A stretch of DNA of 5,415 bases from an uncultured Shinella sp. (GCA_946481465.1 CAMLOC010000293.1:1-5415), one strand, 5' to 3'. Counted from the stretch's first letter, positions 1-5,415 are shown. The notes: generated by a model not told the origin, from the sequence alone. Numbers and translations are program-made.

Positions 1-150
1 GACGTCGTCAAGGAAGGCGACAAGGTCTGGGTCAAGCTGATGGGCTTCGACGAGCGCGGCAAGGTTCGCCTCTCCATGAAGGTCGTCGACCAGGCGACCG
101 GCAAGGAAGTCGCTGCCGAGAAGAAGGGCGACGGCGAAGCCGCCGAGTAA
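1..150 (+). CDS. pnp: Polynucleotide phosphorylase, C-terminal end (partial, 5' end outside window)
   Basis: The first 49 codons in frame 1 end at a TAA. They encode the last part of an S1 RNA-binding domain, with the typical final strands around [17 protein letters not shown], followed by a short charged, Ala/Glu/Lys-rich tail ([13 protein letters not shown]). PNPase is a phosphorolytic 3'-5' exoribonuclease that acts in mRNA decay. It has two RNase PH-like domains followed by KH and S1 domains, and its C-terminal S1 domain normally ends with such a tail. Only the S1 end is visible, so the catalytic part cannot be judged. Another S1-containing protein (for example ribosomal protein S1) is possible, but the GKVRLSMK ending with a short acidic tail fits PNPase best. 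An intrinsic terminator follows 19 bases after the stop. Confidence 0.85.
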   Translation, partial: DVVKEGDKVWVKLMGFDERGKVRLSMKVVDQATGKEVAAEKKGDGEAAE

Positions 151-169
151 TCGGACCTTCTATGTTCAG

Positions 170-202
170 AAGGGGCGCGGAGCGGCATGTTCCGCGCCCC
201 TT
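170..202 (+). terminator. Rho-independent terminator of pnp
   Basis: A perfect 12-bp stem (170-181 pairs with 191-202, core GGGGCGCGGA/TCCGCGCCCC) encloses a 9-base loop and runs into a T-rich stretch (TTTCCTTT). It begins 19 bases after the pnp stop. Geometry and position are those of an intrinsic terminator, so pnp transcripts should mostly end here. Confidence 0.85.
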
Positions 203-226
203 TCCTTTGATCGACCCCTTTGTCTC

Positions 227-246
227 GCGGTTCCCGCCGGAACCGC
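227..246 (+). repeat. Short perfect hairpin or dyad in the rsmC leader
   Basis: GCGGTTCC (227-234) and GGAACCGC (239-246) form a perfect 8-bp inverted repeat around a 4-base loop (CGCC). It ends 20 bases before the chosen rsmC start and has no following T-tract, so it does not look like a terminator. It may be an mRNA leader structure or a protein-binding dyad. The role is not known. Confidence 0.5.
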
Positions 247-266
247 TCGTCCGCCGAAAGCCCGCC

Positions 267-1283
267 ATGACCCGCGAAGCCCTCAAGACCCTGTTCCATC
301 CCTTTGCCGCCGGCACGCTCGCCATGCCGCAGGAGGGCGAACGCTACCTCTTCCTCGGCGCCGAGGCCGGCCAGCGTCCGCCGGAAGGTTTTGCCGCGAC
401 GCTGGAGGCCGTGCAGCCGCAGCGCGCGCTCCACCGCGGGCTGGAGGCCGTGCGCGTGCCGGTCAAGCCGGTCATCGAGGGCGAGGATTTCGACGGCGCG
501 CTCATCCTGATCAACAAGCACAAGGGCGAGAACGAAAACCGCATCGCCGAGGCGTTGCGCCGCGTGCGCACCGGCGGCCTCATCGTGGTTGCCGGCAGCA
601 AGGAAGACGGCGTGCAGTCCATGCGCAAGCGCCTCGACCAGCTTGGCCTTTCCGGCGACTACATGCCGAAGTATCACGGCCTCGCCATCTGGTTCGCCCG
701 GCCGGAAGACCCCGCCGACGCCATTGCCAAGCTGGCGGCAAAGCCGGTGCGGGTCGTCGGCCGCTTCACCGCCGCGCCGGGCATGTTCTCGCATGACCGG
801 ATCGATGAAGGCTCCGAACTGCTCGCAACGCGTATTCCCGAGGATTTCCACGGCCATGCCGCCGATTTCGGCGCGGGCTGGGGCTATCTCTCCGTCATGC
901 TCGGCGGCCGCGCGCCGCAGGTCAAGGGCATCGACCTCTTCGAGGCGCATTACGAGGCGCTGGAGGCTGCCAGGGAGAACATGGCGGAGAACTGCCCGAA
1001 CATCCCAGCCCGCTATTTCTGGTTCGACCTGACGGCCGAGACGCCGCGCGACCACTACGACCTCATCGCCATGAACCCGCCCTTCCATGAGGGCCATGCC
1101 GCCGACCATTCGCTCGGCGCCGGCATGATCCGCATGGCGGCAAAATCGCTGAAGGCGGGCGGCCGCCTGCTGATGGTCGCCAATCGCGGCCTGCCCTACG
1201 AGCCGGTGCTGAAGGAAGCGTTCAAGGAGAGCGGCGAAGTCTGCCGCAACGCCCGCTTCAAGGTGCTGTGGGGCCGGCGCTGA
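267..1283 (+). CDS. rsmC: RsmC-type class I SAM-dependent methyltransferase (predicted 16S rRNA guanine-N2 methyltransferase)
   Basis: The predicted protein has 338 residues, close to the 343 of E. coli RsmC, which methylates N2 of G1207 in 16S rRNA in the cytoplasm. The N-terminal half (about 1-160) is a degenerate methyltransferase-like domain, as in RsmC. The C-terminal half is the catalytic domain. It carries the family entry segment PGMFSHDRIDEGSELL (171-186), the SAM-binding motif I DFGAGWGYLS (200-209), the acidic motif II region GIDLFEAH (221-228) and the catalytic NPPFHEG (270-276), then NRGLPYEPVL (306-315) and a terminal FKVLWGRR. NPPF is the signature of N-methyltransferases acting on exocyclic amino groups. 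The ATG at 267 is chosen because the only upstream in-frame ATG (162) lies inside the pnp terminator region and would add 35 residues that do not resemble the family. The ribosome binding site is weak (GAAAG at 256-260). The exact target base is inferred from family membership. Confidence 0.82.
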   Translation: MTREALKTLFHPFAAGTLAMPQEGERYLFLGAEAGQRPPEGFAATLEAVQPQRALHRGLEAVRVPVKPVIEGEDFDGALILINKHKGENENRIAEALRRVRTGGLIVVAGSKEDGVQSMRKRLDQLGLSGDYMPKYHGLAIWFARPEDPADAIAKLAAKPVRVVGRFTAAPGMFSHDRIDEGSELLATRIPEDFHGHAADFGAGWGYLSVMLGGRAPQVKGIDLFEAHYEALEAARENMAENCPNIPARYFWFDLTAETPRDHYDLIAMNPPFHEGHAADHSLGAGMIRMAAKSLKAGGRLLMVANRGLPYEPVLKEAFKESGEVCRNARFKVLWGRR

Positions 1284-1302
1284 GCCCGGCACCGCGCGAT
1301 CT

Positions 1303-1761
1303 CTAAAGCGGCAATGCGAAGGTCTGCTTGATCGTCTCGCTCGGCACGTCCGTCTTGACAGTCTGGATGCCGTTCTTGCGCGTGAGGTTCGCCGCCTGGA
1401 AGCGGCGGTAGTCCTCGAGATCCGAGACGACGACGCGCAGCAGCGCGTCGCTCTCGCCGAGCATGATGTAGCACTCCACCACTTCCGGCAGCCGCTTCAT
1501 CGCCGCGATGAAGTGGTCGATCGTCTCGGCATCCTGTGCCGTCAGCGAGATACGGGCGAACATGGAAAGCTGCAGGCCCACCCTGGCCTGGTCGACGACG
1601 GCGACGTAGCGGCTGATGATGCCGGCATCCTCCAGCAGCTTGACCCGGCGCAGGCACGGCGAGGGCGATAGCCCGACCCGCCTGGCGAGTTCGATATTCT
1701 GCAGCCGGCCGTTCTGCTGCAACTCGCGCAGGATGCGGCGGTCAATCTCGTCCAGATGCAT
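1303..1761 (-). CDS. Lrp/AsnC-family transcriptional regulator
   Basis: The protein has 152 residues, the usual length for the family. The N-terminal winged helix-turn-helix covers about residues 2-55: the start LDEIDRRILRELQQNGR is typical, and the recognition region GLSPSPCLRRVKLLEDAGII (30-49) is highly characteristic. A short linker leads to the ligand-binding RAM domain (about 66-140), containing VVECYIMLGESDALLRVVV and the downstream YRRFQAANLTRKNGIQTVKT. Such proteins form dimers and higher oligomers, bind amino acids through the RAM domain and regulate transport or metabolic genes, often a divergent neighbour. The gene is divergent from a LysE-type exporter, which is the likely target, probably with autoregulation. 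A GTG start at 1773 is possible (156 residues), but ATG 1761 has a weak GTGAG motif about 7 bases upstream and matches the family start. The ligand cannot be told from sequence. It converges on rsmC with only 19 bases between the stops. Confidence 0.9.
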   Translation of the reverse strand: MHLDEIDRRILRELQQNGRLQNIELARRVGLSPSPCLRRVKLLEDAGIISRYVAVVDQARVGLQLSMFARISLTAQDAETIDHFIAAMKRLPEVVECYIMLGESDALLRVVVSDLEDYRRFQAANLTRKNGIQTVKTDVPSETIKQTFALPL

Positions 1762-1845
1762 TGGAATTCTCACAAATGTTCAAGCCGGATTACGGCATCC
1801 AATACTAAAATCTCCTCCAAACTTGGCATCTTGGCAACCCGCTTG

Positions 1846-1873
1846 CGTGGCAGGCCGGCTAGGCTCTGCCACG
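1846..1873 (+). repeat. Perfect 8-bp inverted repeat before the exporter gene (operator or leader hairpin)
   Basis: CGTGGCAG (1846-1853) and CTGCCACG (1866-1873) are perfect inverted repeats whose half-site centres lie 20 bp apart, about two helical turns. In RNA the stem could extend by three more pairs (GCC 1854-1856 with GGC 1862-1864, with a bulged T at 1865), leaving a 5-base loop. It ends 6 bases before the Shine-Dalgarno of the exporter. It may be an operator for the divergent regulator or an mRNA leader structure affecting translation. Confidence 0.55.
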
Positions 1874-1879
1874 TTTCAC

Positions 1880-1885
1880 AAGGAG
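1880..1885 (+). promoter_or_regulatory. Ribosome binding site of the LysE-type exporter
   Basis: A strong AAGGAG Shine-Dalgarno lies 6 bases before the ATG at 1892. It decides this start over the upstream in-frame ATGs, which belong to sequence antisense to the regulator. Confidence 0.8.
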
Positions 1886-1891
1886 AGCGGC

Positions 1892-2491
1892 ATGGATTGG
1901 GCCTGGATATTCGCGACCACGGGTTTCGCATTCGCCATGGCGGGGACGCCGGGGCCGAACAATACGATGGTGACGGCCTCGGGTGCCAACCATGGCTTTC
2001 GCCGAACGCTGCCGGTGGCCATCGGCATGGGCGCGGGCGTCGCGGTCATCATCTTCGCCGTCGCGGCGGCCGGGGGAGCCGTCGTCTCCGAGCCGCGCGT
2101 GCACCTGGTGCTGAAATGGGTCGGCATCGCCTATCTGCTCTGGCTCGCCTGGCGTATTGCCACGGCACCGGTCGGGCCGGCGGGGGAGGGCGGCCGGCGG
2201 CGGCCGTTCAGCTTCATCGAGGGCGCGTTGCTGCAGTTCGTCAATCCGAAGCTCTGGGTGATGGTTGCCGGCGCTGTCATTACCTATGGCGGCAACATTG
2301 CGGGTGATTTCGCCGTCCCCGCCGCCTTTGCCGTCATTTTCGGCGGTGCGACGCTGGCGAGCACATTGGCCTGGGCCGGCATCGGTGTCGGCGCGGGGCG
2401 TTTCCTTGCCAGCGCGCGAAGCCTGAAGGTCTTCAATCGGGCGATGGCGCTGCTCCTGGTCCTGTCGCTGCTGCCCGTCTTGGGAGAATAG
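1892..2491 (+). CDS. LysE/RhtB-family amino acid exporter
   Basis: The 199-residue protein has the size and layout of the LysE/RhtB superfamily of inner-membrane exporters. These have about six hydrophobic segments and move amino acids or related metabolites out of the cell by proton-coupled transport. The hallmark TPGPNN (19-24) ends the first membrane segment. Further hydrophobic segments lie at about 39-62, 70-90, 120-135, 141-165 and 181-197. The family-typical QFVNPKLW (115-122) follows a charged cytoplasmic loop (98-107, Gly/Arg-rich). The start is set by the AAGGAG site at 1880-1885. The divergent Lrp/AsnC regulator suggests induction by an amino acid. The substrate cannot be assigned from sequence: Lys, Arg, Thr, homoserine, Leu or Cys derivatives are all known for the family. 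Confidence 0.88.
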   Translation: MDWAWIFATTGFAFAMAGTPGPNNTMVTASGANHGFRRTLPVAIGMGAGVAVIIFAVAAAGGAVVSEPRVHLVLKWVGIAYLLWLAWRIATAPVGPAGEGGRRRPFSFIEGALLQFVNPKLWVMVAGAVITYGGNIAGDFAVPAAFAVIFGGATLASTLAWAGIGVGAGRFLASARSLKVFNRAMALLLVLSLLPVLGE

Positions 2492-2544
2492 GTCGCATTG
2501 CCAATTGGCCGAAACAGGTTCACCATTCCGGGATCGTCCTCGTT

Positions 2545-2550
2545 CAGGAG
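2545..2550 (+). promoter_or_regulatory. Ribosome binding site of the 76-residue membrane protein
   Basis: CAGGAG lies 7 bases before the ATG at 2558. This supports that start over the TTG at 2498, which would add 20 low-complexity residues and has no well-placed Shine-Dalgarno. Confidence 0.65.
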
Positions 2551-2557
2551 ACCCGCA

Positions 2558-2788
2558 ATGGCTTTTGGACCTGCAAGGCCGCCCATGATGGAAGATGTGG
2601 CGGAAGTTATCGCCAAGGATGTGAAGGAAGGGGAGGGGCATACGCCGCCCTCCGAAGTGCCGCTGGCCTTCCTCAAGCGCGGCGCGGACGGCAAGCCGCT
2701 GGAAATGAACAGCCGCGTGAAAACGGTGTTCCTCGGCATCCTGGCGGTGCTGATCCTGCTTGTCGTCGTCCTGATGGTGCGTTCGTAA
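2558..2788 (+). CDS. Small single-pass membrane protein of unknown function
   Basis: I do not recognise this 76-residue protein. Residues 1-53 are polar and charged, with an acidic helix-like stretch (about 11-24), a Pro-containing stretch (30-36) and LAFLKRGADGKPLEMNSR (36-53). Residues about 55-73 form one strongly hydrophobic membrane segment (VFLGILAVLILLVVVLMV) ending in RS at the C-terminus. There is no signal peptide at the N-terminus, and the layout fits a tail-anchored-like protein with the N-terminal part in the cytoplasm. Support for it being real comes from a good ribosome binding site, membrane-protein composition and a terminator-like hairpin 7 bases after the stop. It begins 66 bases after the exporter gene and may share its transcript, but no functional link is evident. 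Confidence 0.7.
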   Translation: MAFGPARPPMMEDVAEVIAKDVKEGEGHTPPSEVPLAFLKRGADGKPLEMNSRVKTVFLGILAVLILLVVVLMVRS

Positions 2789-2795
2789 AGGAAAA

Positions 2796-2823
2796 CGGCG
2801 CGAAGTCCGGGAACTTCGCGCCG
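2796..2823. terminator. Bidirectional terminator between the small membrane protein gene and fabI
   Basis: CGGCGCGAAGT (2796-2806) and ACTTCGCGCCG (2813-2823) form a perfect 11-bp stem with a 6-base loop. It lies 7 bases after the + strand stop (2788) and 6 bases after the fabI stop on the - strand. Read on the - strand, TTTTCCTTT follows the stem, a good U-tract for ending the fab transcript. On the + strand the downstream CCCTTGTTATT is a weaker tract. It probably serves both convergent units, with better efficiency for fabI. Confidence 0.8.
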
Positions 2824-2829
2824 CCCTTG

Positions 2830-3636
2830 TTATTCGCTGTCGGCCTTGGCCAGCCGCTCCAGCGTCGGCATGGACGTGATGTTGTAGCCGGAATCCACAT
2901 AGTGGATCTCGCCGGTCACGCCGCTCGACAGGTCGGACAGCAGGTAGAGCGCCGAATTGCCGACATCCTCGATGGTGACGGTGCGGCGCAGCGGTGCGTT
3001 CTTCTGCTGCCAGGACAGCATGGCACGGGCATCCGAAATGCCGGCGCCGGCGAGCGTGCGGATCGGGCCGGCCGAGATGGCGTTGACGCGGATGCCGCGC
3101 GGGCCGTAATCGCCGGCAAGGTAGCGCACGGAGGCTTCCAGCGCGGCCTTTGCGACACCCATGACGTTATAGTTCGGCATGATGCGCGTGGAGCCGCCAT
3201 AGGTCAGCGTCAGCATCGCGCCGCCCTCGGTCATCAGGTCTGCGGCCCGCTTGGCGATTTCCGTGAAGGAGAAGCAGGAGATCACCATGGTGCGCGAGAA
3301 ATTGTCGCGCGAGGTGTCGGCGTAGAGGCCCTTCAGCTCGTTCTTGTCGGAAAAGCCGATGGCGTGCACGACGAAGTCGAGCCTGCCCCATTTCTCCTTG
3401 ATCGCCGCGATCGCCGCGTCGACCGACGCGATGTCCTCGACGTCGCAGGGAATGACGAAGTCCGAGCCGAGTTCGGCGGCGAGCGGCTTCACCCGCTTGC
3501 CGAGCGCCTCGCCCTGGTAGGTGAAGGCCAGTTCCGCGCCCTGGCCGGCCAGCTTCTGCGCGATCCCCCATGCGATGGAGTGGTTGTTCGCGACCCCCAT
3601 GACGAGGCCGCGCTTGCCGTTCATGATCCCCGTCAT
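2830..3636 (-). CDS. fabI: Enoyl-[acyl-carrier-protein] reductase (NADH), FabI type
   Basis: FabI reduces the trans-2 double bond of enoyl-ACP with NAD(P)H, the last step of each elongation cycle in cytoplasmic type II fatty acid synthesis. The predicted 268 residues (E. coli 262) form a short-chain dehydrogenase fold with an N-terminal nucleotide site (GVANNHSIAWGIA, 14-26). The catalytic pair is Tyr156 and Lys163 in NYNVMGVAK, and Tyr146 is present; all three match E. coli numbering. The segments RVNAISAGPIRTLA (183-196), RRTVTIEDVGNSALYLLSDLSSGVTGE and YVDSGYNI are family standard. The position equivalent to E. coli Phe203 is Ala (SDARAM). ATG 3636 gives MTGIMNGKRG, which aligns best with relatives. 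ATG 3645 overlaps the fabB stop as ATGA and would give 271 residues, and ATG 3624 is a shorter alternative. It is the last gene of the fabA-fabB-fabI unit, starting 5 bases after the fabB stop. From memory it resembles the rhizobial FabI2 type. Confidence 0.93.
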   Translation of the reverse strand: MTGIMNGKRGLVMGVANNHSIAWGIAQKLAGQGAELAFTYQGEALGKRVKPLAAELGSDFVIPCDVEDIASVDAAIAAIKEKWGRLDFVVHAIGFSDKNELKGLYADTSRDNFSRTMVISCFSFTEIAKRAADLMTEGGAMLTLTYGGSTRIMPNYNVMGVAKAALEASVRYLAGDYGPRGIRVNAISAGPIRTLAGAGISDARAMLSWQQKNAPLRRTVTIEDVGNSALYLLSDLSSGVTGEIHYVDSGYNITSMPTLERLAKADSE

Positions 3637-3641
3637 GCCTG

Positions 3642-4865
3642 TCATCCGTTGTGGCGCTGGAAGACCAGCGTGGCGTTCGTGCCGCCGAAGCCGAAGGAGT
3701 TGGAAAGAACCGTGTCGATCTTGGCGTTGTCGATGCGCTTGCGCACGATCGGAACGCCCGCAAATTCCGGATCGAGCTCGGTGATGTGCGCGCTTTCGCC
3801 GATGAAGCCGGCCTGCATCATCAGGAGGCCGTAGATCGATTCCTGCACGCCGGCAGCGCCCAGCGAATGGCCGGTCAGCGACTTGGTCGACTGGATATGC
3901 GGGATCCTGTCGCCGAAGACTTCGCGGATCGCGCCGATCTCCTTGCTGTCGCCGACGGGCGTCGAGGTGCCGTGCGTGTTGATGTAGTCGACGTCGCCCT
4001 TCACGGTGGAAAGCGCCTGGCGCATGCAGCGGATCGCGCCTTCGCCCGAGGGGGCCACCATGTCGTAGCCGTCGGAGGTTGCGCCGTAGCCGACGATCTC
4101 GGCATAGATCTTCGCGCCGCGCGCCTTGGCGTGCTCCAGTTCTTCCAGGACGAGGACGCCGGCGCCGCCGGCGATGACGAAGCCGTCGCGGCTGACGTCA
4201 TAGGCGCGCGAGGCCGTCGCGGGCGTGTCGTTGTACTTGGAGGACATGGCGCCCATGGCATCGAACAGGTTCGACATGGTCCAGTCGAGATCCTCGTGGC
4301 CGCCGGCGAACATGATGTCCTGCTTGCCCCACTGGATCATCTCGGCGGCATTGCCGATGCAGTGCGCCGAGGTCGAGCAGGCCGAGGAGATCGAGTAGTT
4401 GACGCCGTGGATCTTGAACCAGGTGGCGAGCGTTGCCGATGCCGTCGAGGACATCGCCTTCGGCACGGCGAACGGGCCGATGCGCTTGGGCGAATTGTTC
4501 TTGAGCGTGATCTCGGCCGCCTCGATCAGCGTGCGGGTGGAGGGGCCGCCCGAGCCCATGATGATGCCGGTGCGCTCGTTGGCGGCGTAGTCGGCCTCTT
4601 CGAGACCCGAATCGGCGATCGCCTGCTTCATGGCGACGTGGTTCCACGAGCCGCCCTGCGAGAGGAAGCGGGCGGCGCGACGATCGACGAGTTCGCTCGT
4701 GTCGATGTTCGGCGCGCCCCAGACCTGGCACTTGAAGCCGTGGTCGGCGAAATCCTGCGAGAAGCTGATGCCCGAGCGCGCATCGCGCAGCGATGCCGTC
4801 ACCTCGTCCGCATTGTTCCCGATGGAGGATACGATCCCCAGACCCGTGACAACTACCCGTCTCAT
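3642..4865 (-). CDS. fabB: Beta-ketoacyl-[acyl-carrier-protein] synthase I
   Basis: FabB condenses malonyl-ACP with acyl-ACP and is the enzyme that elongates the cis-3-decenoyl-ACP made by FabA, committing carbon to unsaturated fatty acids. The protein has 407 residues (E. coli 406) and starts [17 protein letters not shown]. The thiolase-fold catalytic residues are all present at the E. coli positions: Cys163 in [10 protein letters not shown], His298 in [11 protein letters not shown], Lys328 and His333 in [14 protein letters not shown]. The glycine-rich end FGFGGTN is at 391-397. The ATG at 4865 is preceded by AAAAGG (4879-4874) with 8 bases of spacing. An in-frame extension to 4982 would run through the fabA end and is not family-like. 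It lies 52 bases after fabA, and its stop nearly touches fabI, indicating one transcript and probable translational coupling. FabF is the alternative call, but the fabA neighbour and the [11 protein letters not shown] active site favour FabB. Confidence 0.95.
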   Translation of the reverse strand: MRRVVVTGLGIVSSIGNNADEVTASLRDARSGISFSQDFADHGFKCQVWGAPNIDTSELVDRRAARFLSQGGSWNHVAMKQAIADSGLEEADYAANERTGIIMGSGGPSTRTLIEAAEITLKNNSPKRIGPFAVPKAMSSTASATLATWFKIHGVNYSISSACSTSAHCIGNAAEMIQWGKQDIMFAGGHEDLDWTMSNLFDAMGAMSSKYNDTPATASRAYDVSRDGFVIAGGAGVLVLEELEHAKARGAKIYAEIVGYGATSDGYDMVAPSGEGAIRCMRQALSTVKGDVDYINTHGTSTPVGDSKEIGAIREVFGDRIPHIQSTKSLTGHSLGAAGVQESIYGLLMMQAGFIGESAHITELDPEFAGVPIVRKRIDNAKIDTVLSNSFGFGGTNATLVFQRHNG

Positions 4866-4873
4866 GATACTGA

Positions 4874-4879
4874 CCTTTT
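4874..4879 (-). promoter_or_regulatory. Ribosome binding site of fabB
   Basis: On the - strand AAAAGG lies 8 bases before the fabB ATG at 4865. It supports this start over the longer in-frame extension. Confidence 0.6.
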
Positions 4880-4917
4880 CTAGAACGTCCCGTTGTGAAG
4901 GCGGCCGCGGGCCGTCT

Positions 4918-5415
4918 TCAAGCTTCCTTGTCCTTCGACAGGCCGACACGCAGGTCGCTCGCCTGGTAGATGGTCTCGCCATCGGCCTTCAGCCAGCCGT
5001 CCGCCGTGCCGAGCACGAGGCGGCCGCGCATCACGCGCTTGAAGTCGATGCCGTATTCGAGGAGCTTCGTCGTCGGGCGGACCATGCCCTTGAACTTCAC
5101 TTCGCCGGTGGAAAGCGCCATGCCGCGGCCGGGCTCGCCCAGCCAGCCGAGGAAGAAGCCGGTCAGCTGCCACATGCCGTCGAGGCCGAGGCAGCCCGGC
5201 ATGATCGGGTTGCCCTGGAAGTGGCAGGGGAAATACCAGTCATCGGGACGAACGTCGTATTCCGCGCGGATATAGCCCTTGTCGAAGGCGCCGCCGGTTT
5301 CGGAAATGTCGGTGATGCGGTGTACCATCAGCATCGGCGGCAGGGGGAGCTGCGCATTGCCCTCGCCGAAGAGTTCACCGCGGCCGCAAGCGAGGATTTC
5401 GTCGTAATTGTAGCT
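4918..5415 (-). CDS. fabA: 3-hydroxydecanoyl-[acyl-carrier-protein] dehydratase/isomerase (partial, N-terminus outside window)
   Basis: FabA dehydrates 3-hydroxydecanoyl-ACP and isomerises trans-2- to cis-3-decenoyl-ACP, the branch point to unsaturated fatty acids. The open frame runs from the right edge ([19 protein letters not shown]) to the stop at 4918-4920, giving 165 visible residues. The family is about 171 long, so only a handful of N-terminal residues are missing. The hot-dog fold active site is intact: His in [11 protein letters not shown] (visible residue 65) and Asp in [13 protein letters not shown] (visible residue 79), the counterparts of E. coli His70 and Asp84. The segments [19 protein letters not shown] and [10 protein letters not shown] also match. 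The ATG at 5334 is internal, because the conserved segment upstream of it continues in frame. It is the first visible gene of the fabA-fabB-fabI unit. Its promoter lies outside the window. Confidence 0.95.
   Translation of the reverse strand, partial: SYNYDEILACGRGELFGEGNAQLPLPPMLMVHRITDISETGGAFDKGYIRAEYDVRPDDWYFPCHFQGNPIMPGCLGLDGMWQLTGFFLGWLGEPGRGMALSTGEVKFKGMVRPTTKLLEYGIDFKRVMRGRLVLGTADGWLKADGETIYQASDLRVGLSKDKEA

Larger units (their letters stand above)
1762..1891. promoter_or_regulatory. Shared divergent regulatory region of the Lrp-family regulator and LysE-type exporter
   Basis: These 130 bases separate the two divergent start codons, so both promoters should lie here. The region is more AT-rich than its surroundings around 1796-1822. 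It holds TGGCA three times in the same orientation (1824-1828, 1832-1836, 1848-1852) with starts spaced 8 and 16 bases apart, and once inverted (TGCCA, 1867-1871). No -35/-10 pair is convincing. The TTGGCA at 1831-1836 could be a -35 element for the exporter, but no good -10 follows at 17 bases. Binding by the adjacent regulator is an inference from gene arrangement. Confidence 0.5.

Noticed and set aside
162..266. 35-residue N-terminal extension of the RsmC-type protein from ATG 162
   Set aside because: It would start 12 bases after the pnp stop and be encoded through the terminator and the second hairpin, with no family resemblance and no ribosome binding site.
1196..1657. Open frame on the - strand overlapping the Lrp-type regulator in another frame
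   Set aside because: The Arg/Gly/Ala-rich translation lacks any motif, while the overlapping frame encodes a clear Lrp/AsnC protein.
1616..1891. N-terminal extension of the exporter frame into the regulator region
   Set aside because: It is antisense to the regulator's DNA-binding domain. The strong AAGGAG site and the family-like start at 1892 settle the start.
2501..2508. CCAATTGG palindrome between the exporter and the small membrane protein gene
   Set aside because: An isolated 8-bp self-complementary word with no partner site or promoter context is likely chance.
2498..2557. TTG-initiated 20-residue extension of the small membrane protein
   Set aside because: It has a rare start codon without a well-placed Shine-Dalgarno, whereas ATG 2558 has CAGGAG 7 bases upstream.
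2827..3834. Long + strand open frame of 335 codons antisense to fabI and the fabB end
   Set aside because: It overlaps two certain genes, crosses their junction and has shadow-frame composition. No family features are seen.
3651..4883. Long + strand open frame of 410 codons antisense to fabB
   Set aside because: It mirrors fabB almost exactly, has an Arg/Asp/Gly/Ala/His-rich composition typical of antisense frames in GC-rich coding DNA and shows no recognisable domain. FabB itself is unmistakable.
4901..4908. GCGGCCGC palindrome between fabA and fabB
   Set aside because: The same 8-mer recurs elsewhere in the window (in rsmC, and twice in fabA), as expected from GC-rich composition. No regulatory meaning is supported.

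Overview
The window looks like core chromosomal DNA of a high-GC alphaproteobacterium, most likely a member of the Rhizobiaceae (Rhizobium/Sinorhizobium/Shinella type). This rests on protein character (FabA, FabB, FabI and PNPase tails of rhizobial type), strong GC bias that opens long antisense frames, and the fabA-fabB-fabI order, which I recall from rhizobial genomes. No search was run, so the genus is inferred. I see no mobile element, CRISPR array, tRNA or rRNA, and no stretch over 300 bases without a gene.

Layout from left to right. (1) The 3' end of pnp (polynucleotide phosphorylase, + strand) is followed by a clear intrinsic terminator and a second short hairpin. (2) Next is a + strand RsmC-type methyltransferase, predicted to modify 16S rRNA. 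(3) A Lrp/AsnC-family regulator (- strand) lies convergent to it, 19 bp away. (4) A LysE/RhtB-type exporter is divergent from the regulator. Their 130-bp shared intergenic region carries repeated TGGCA motifs and a strong dyad just before the exporter's ribosome binding site. (5) A 76-residue single-pass membrane protein of unknown function follows on the + strand. (6) A hairpin that can act in both directions separates it from the convergent fabA-fabB-fabI cluster on the - strand. fabA runs off the right edge of the window.

How the genes work together. FabA dehydrates and isomerises the C10 intermediate, FabB elongates the cis-3-enoyl product, and FabI reduces enoyl-ACP, so the right half encodes the FabA/FabB route to unsaturated fatty acids plus a reductase. 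The regulator/exporter pair is probably a self-contained amino-acid-responsive efflux module. pnp and rsmC are both RNA-related, but a terminator separates them.

Nothing here amounts to a wholly new system. The points most worth a second look are the TGGCA/dyad region between the regulator and the exporter, the double hairpin between pnp and rsmC, the uncharacterised 76-residue membrane protein, and an alanine at the Phe203 position of FabI.
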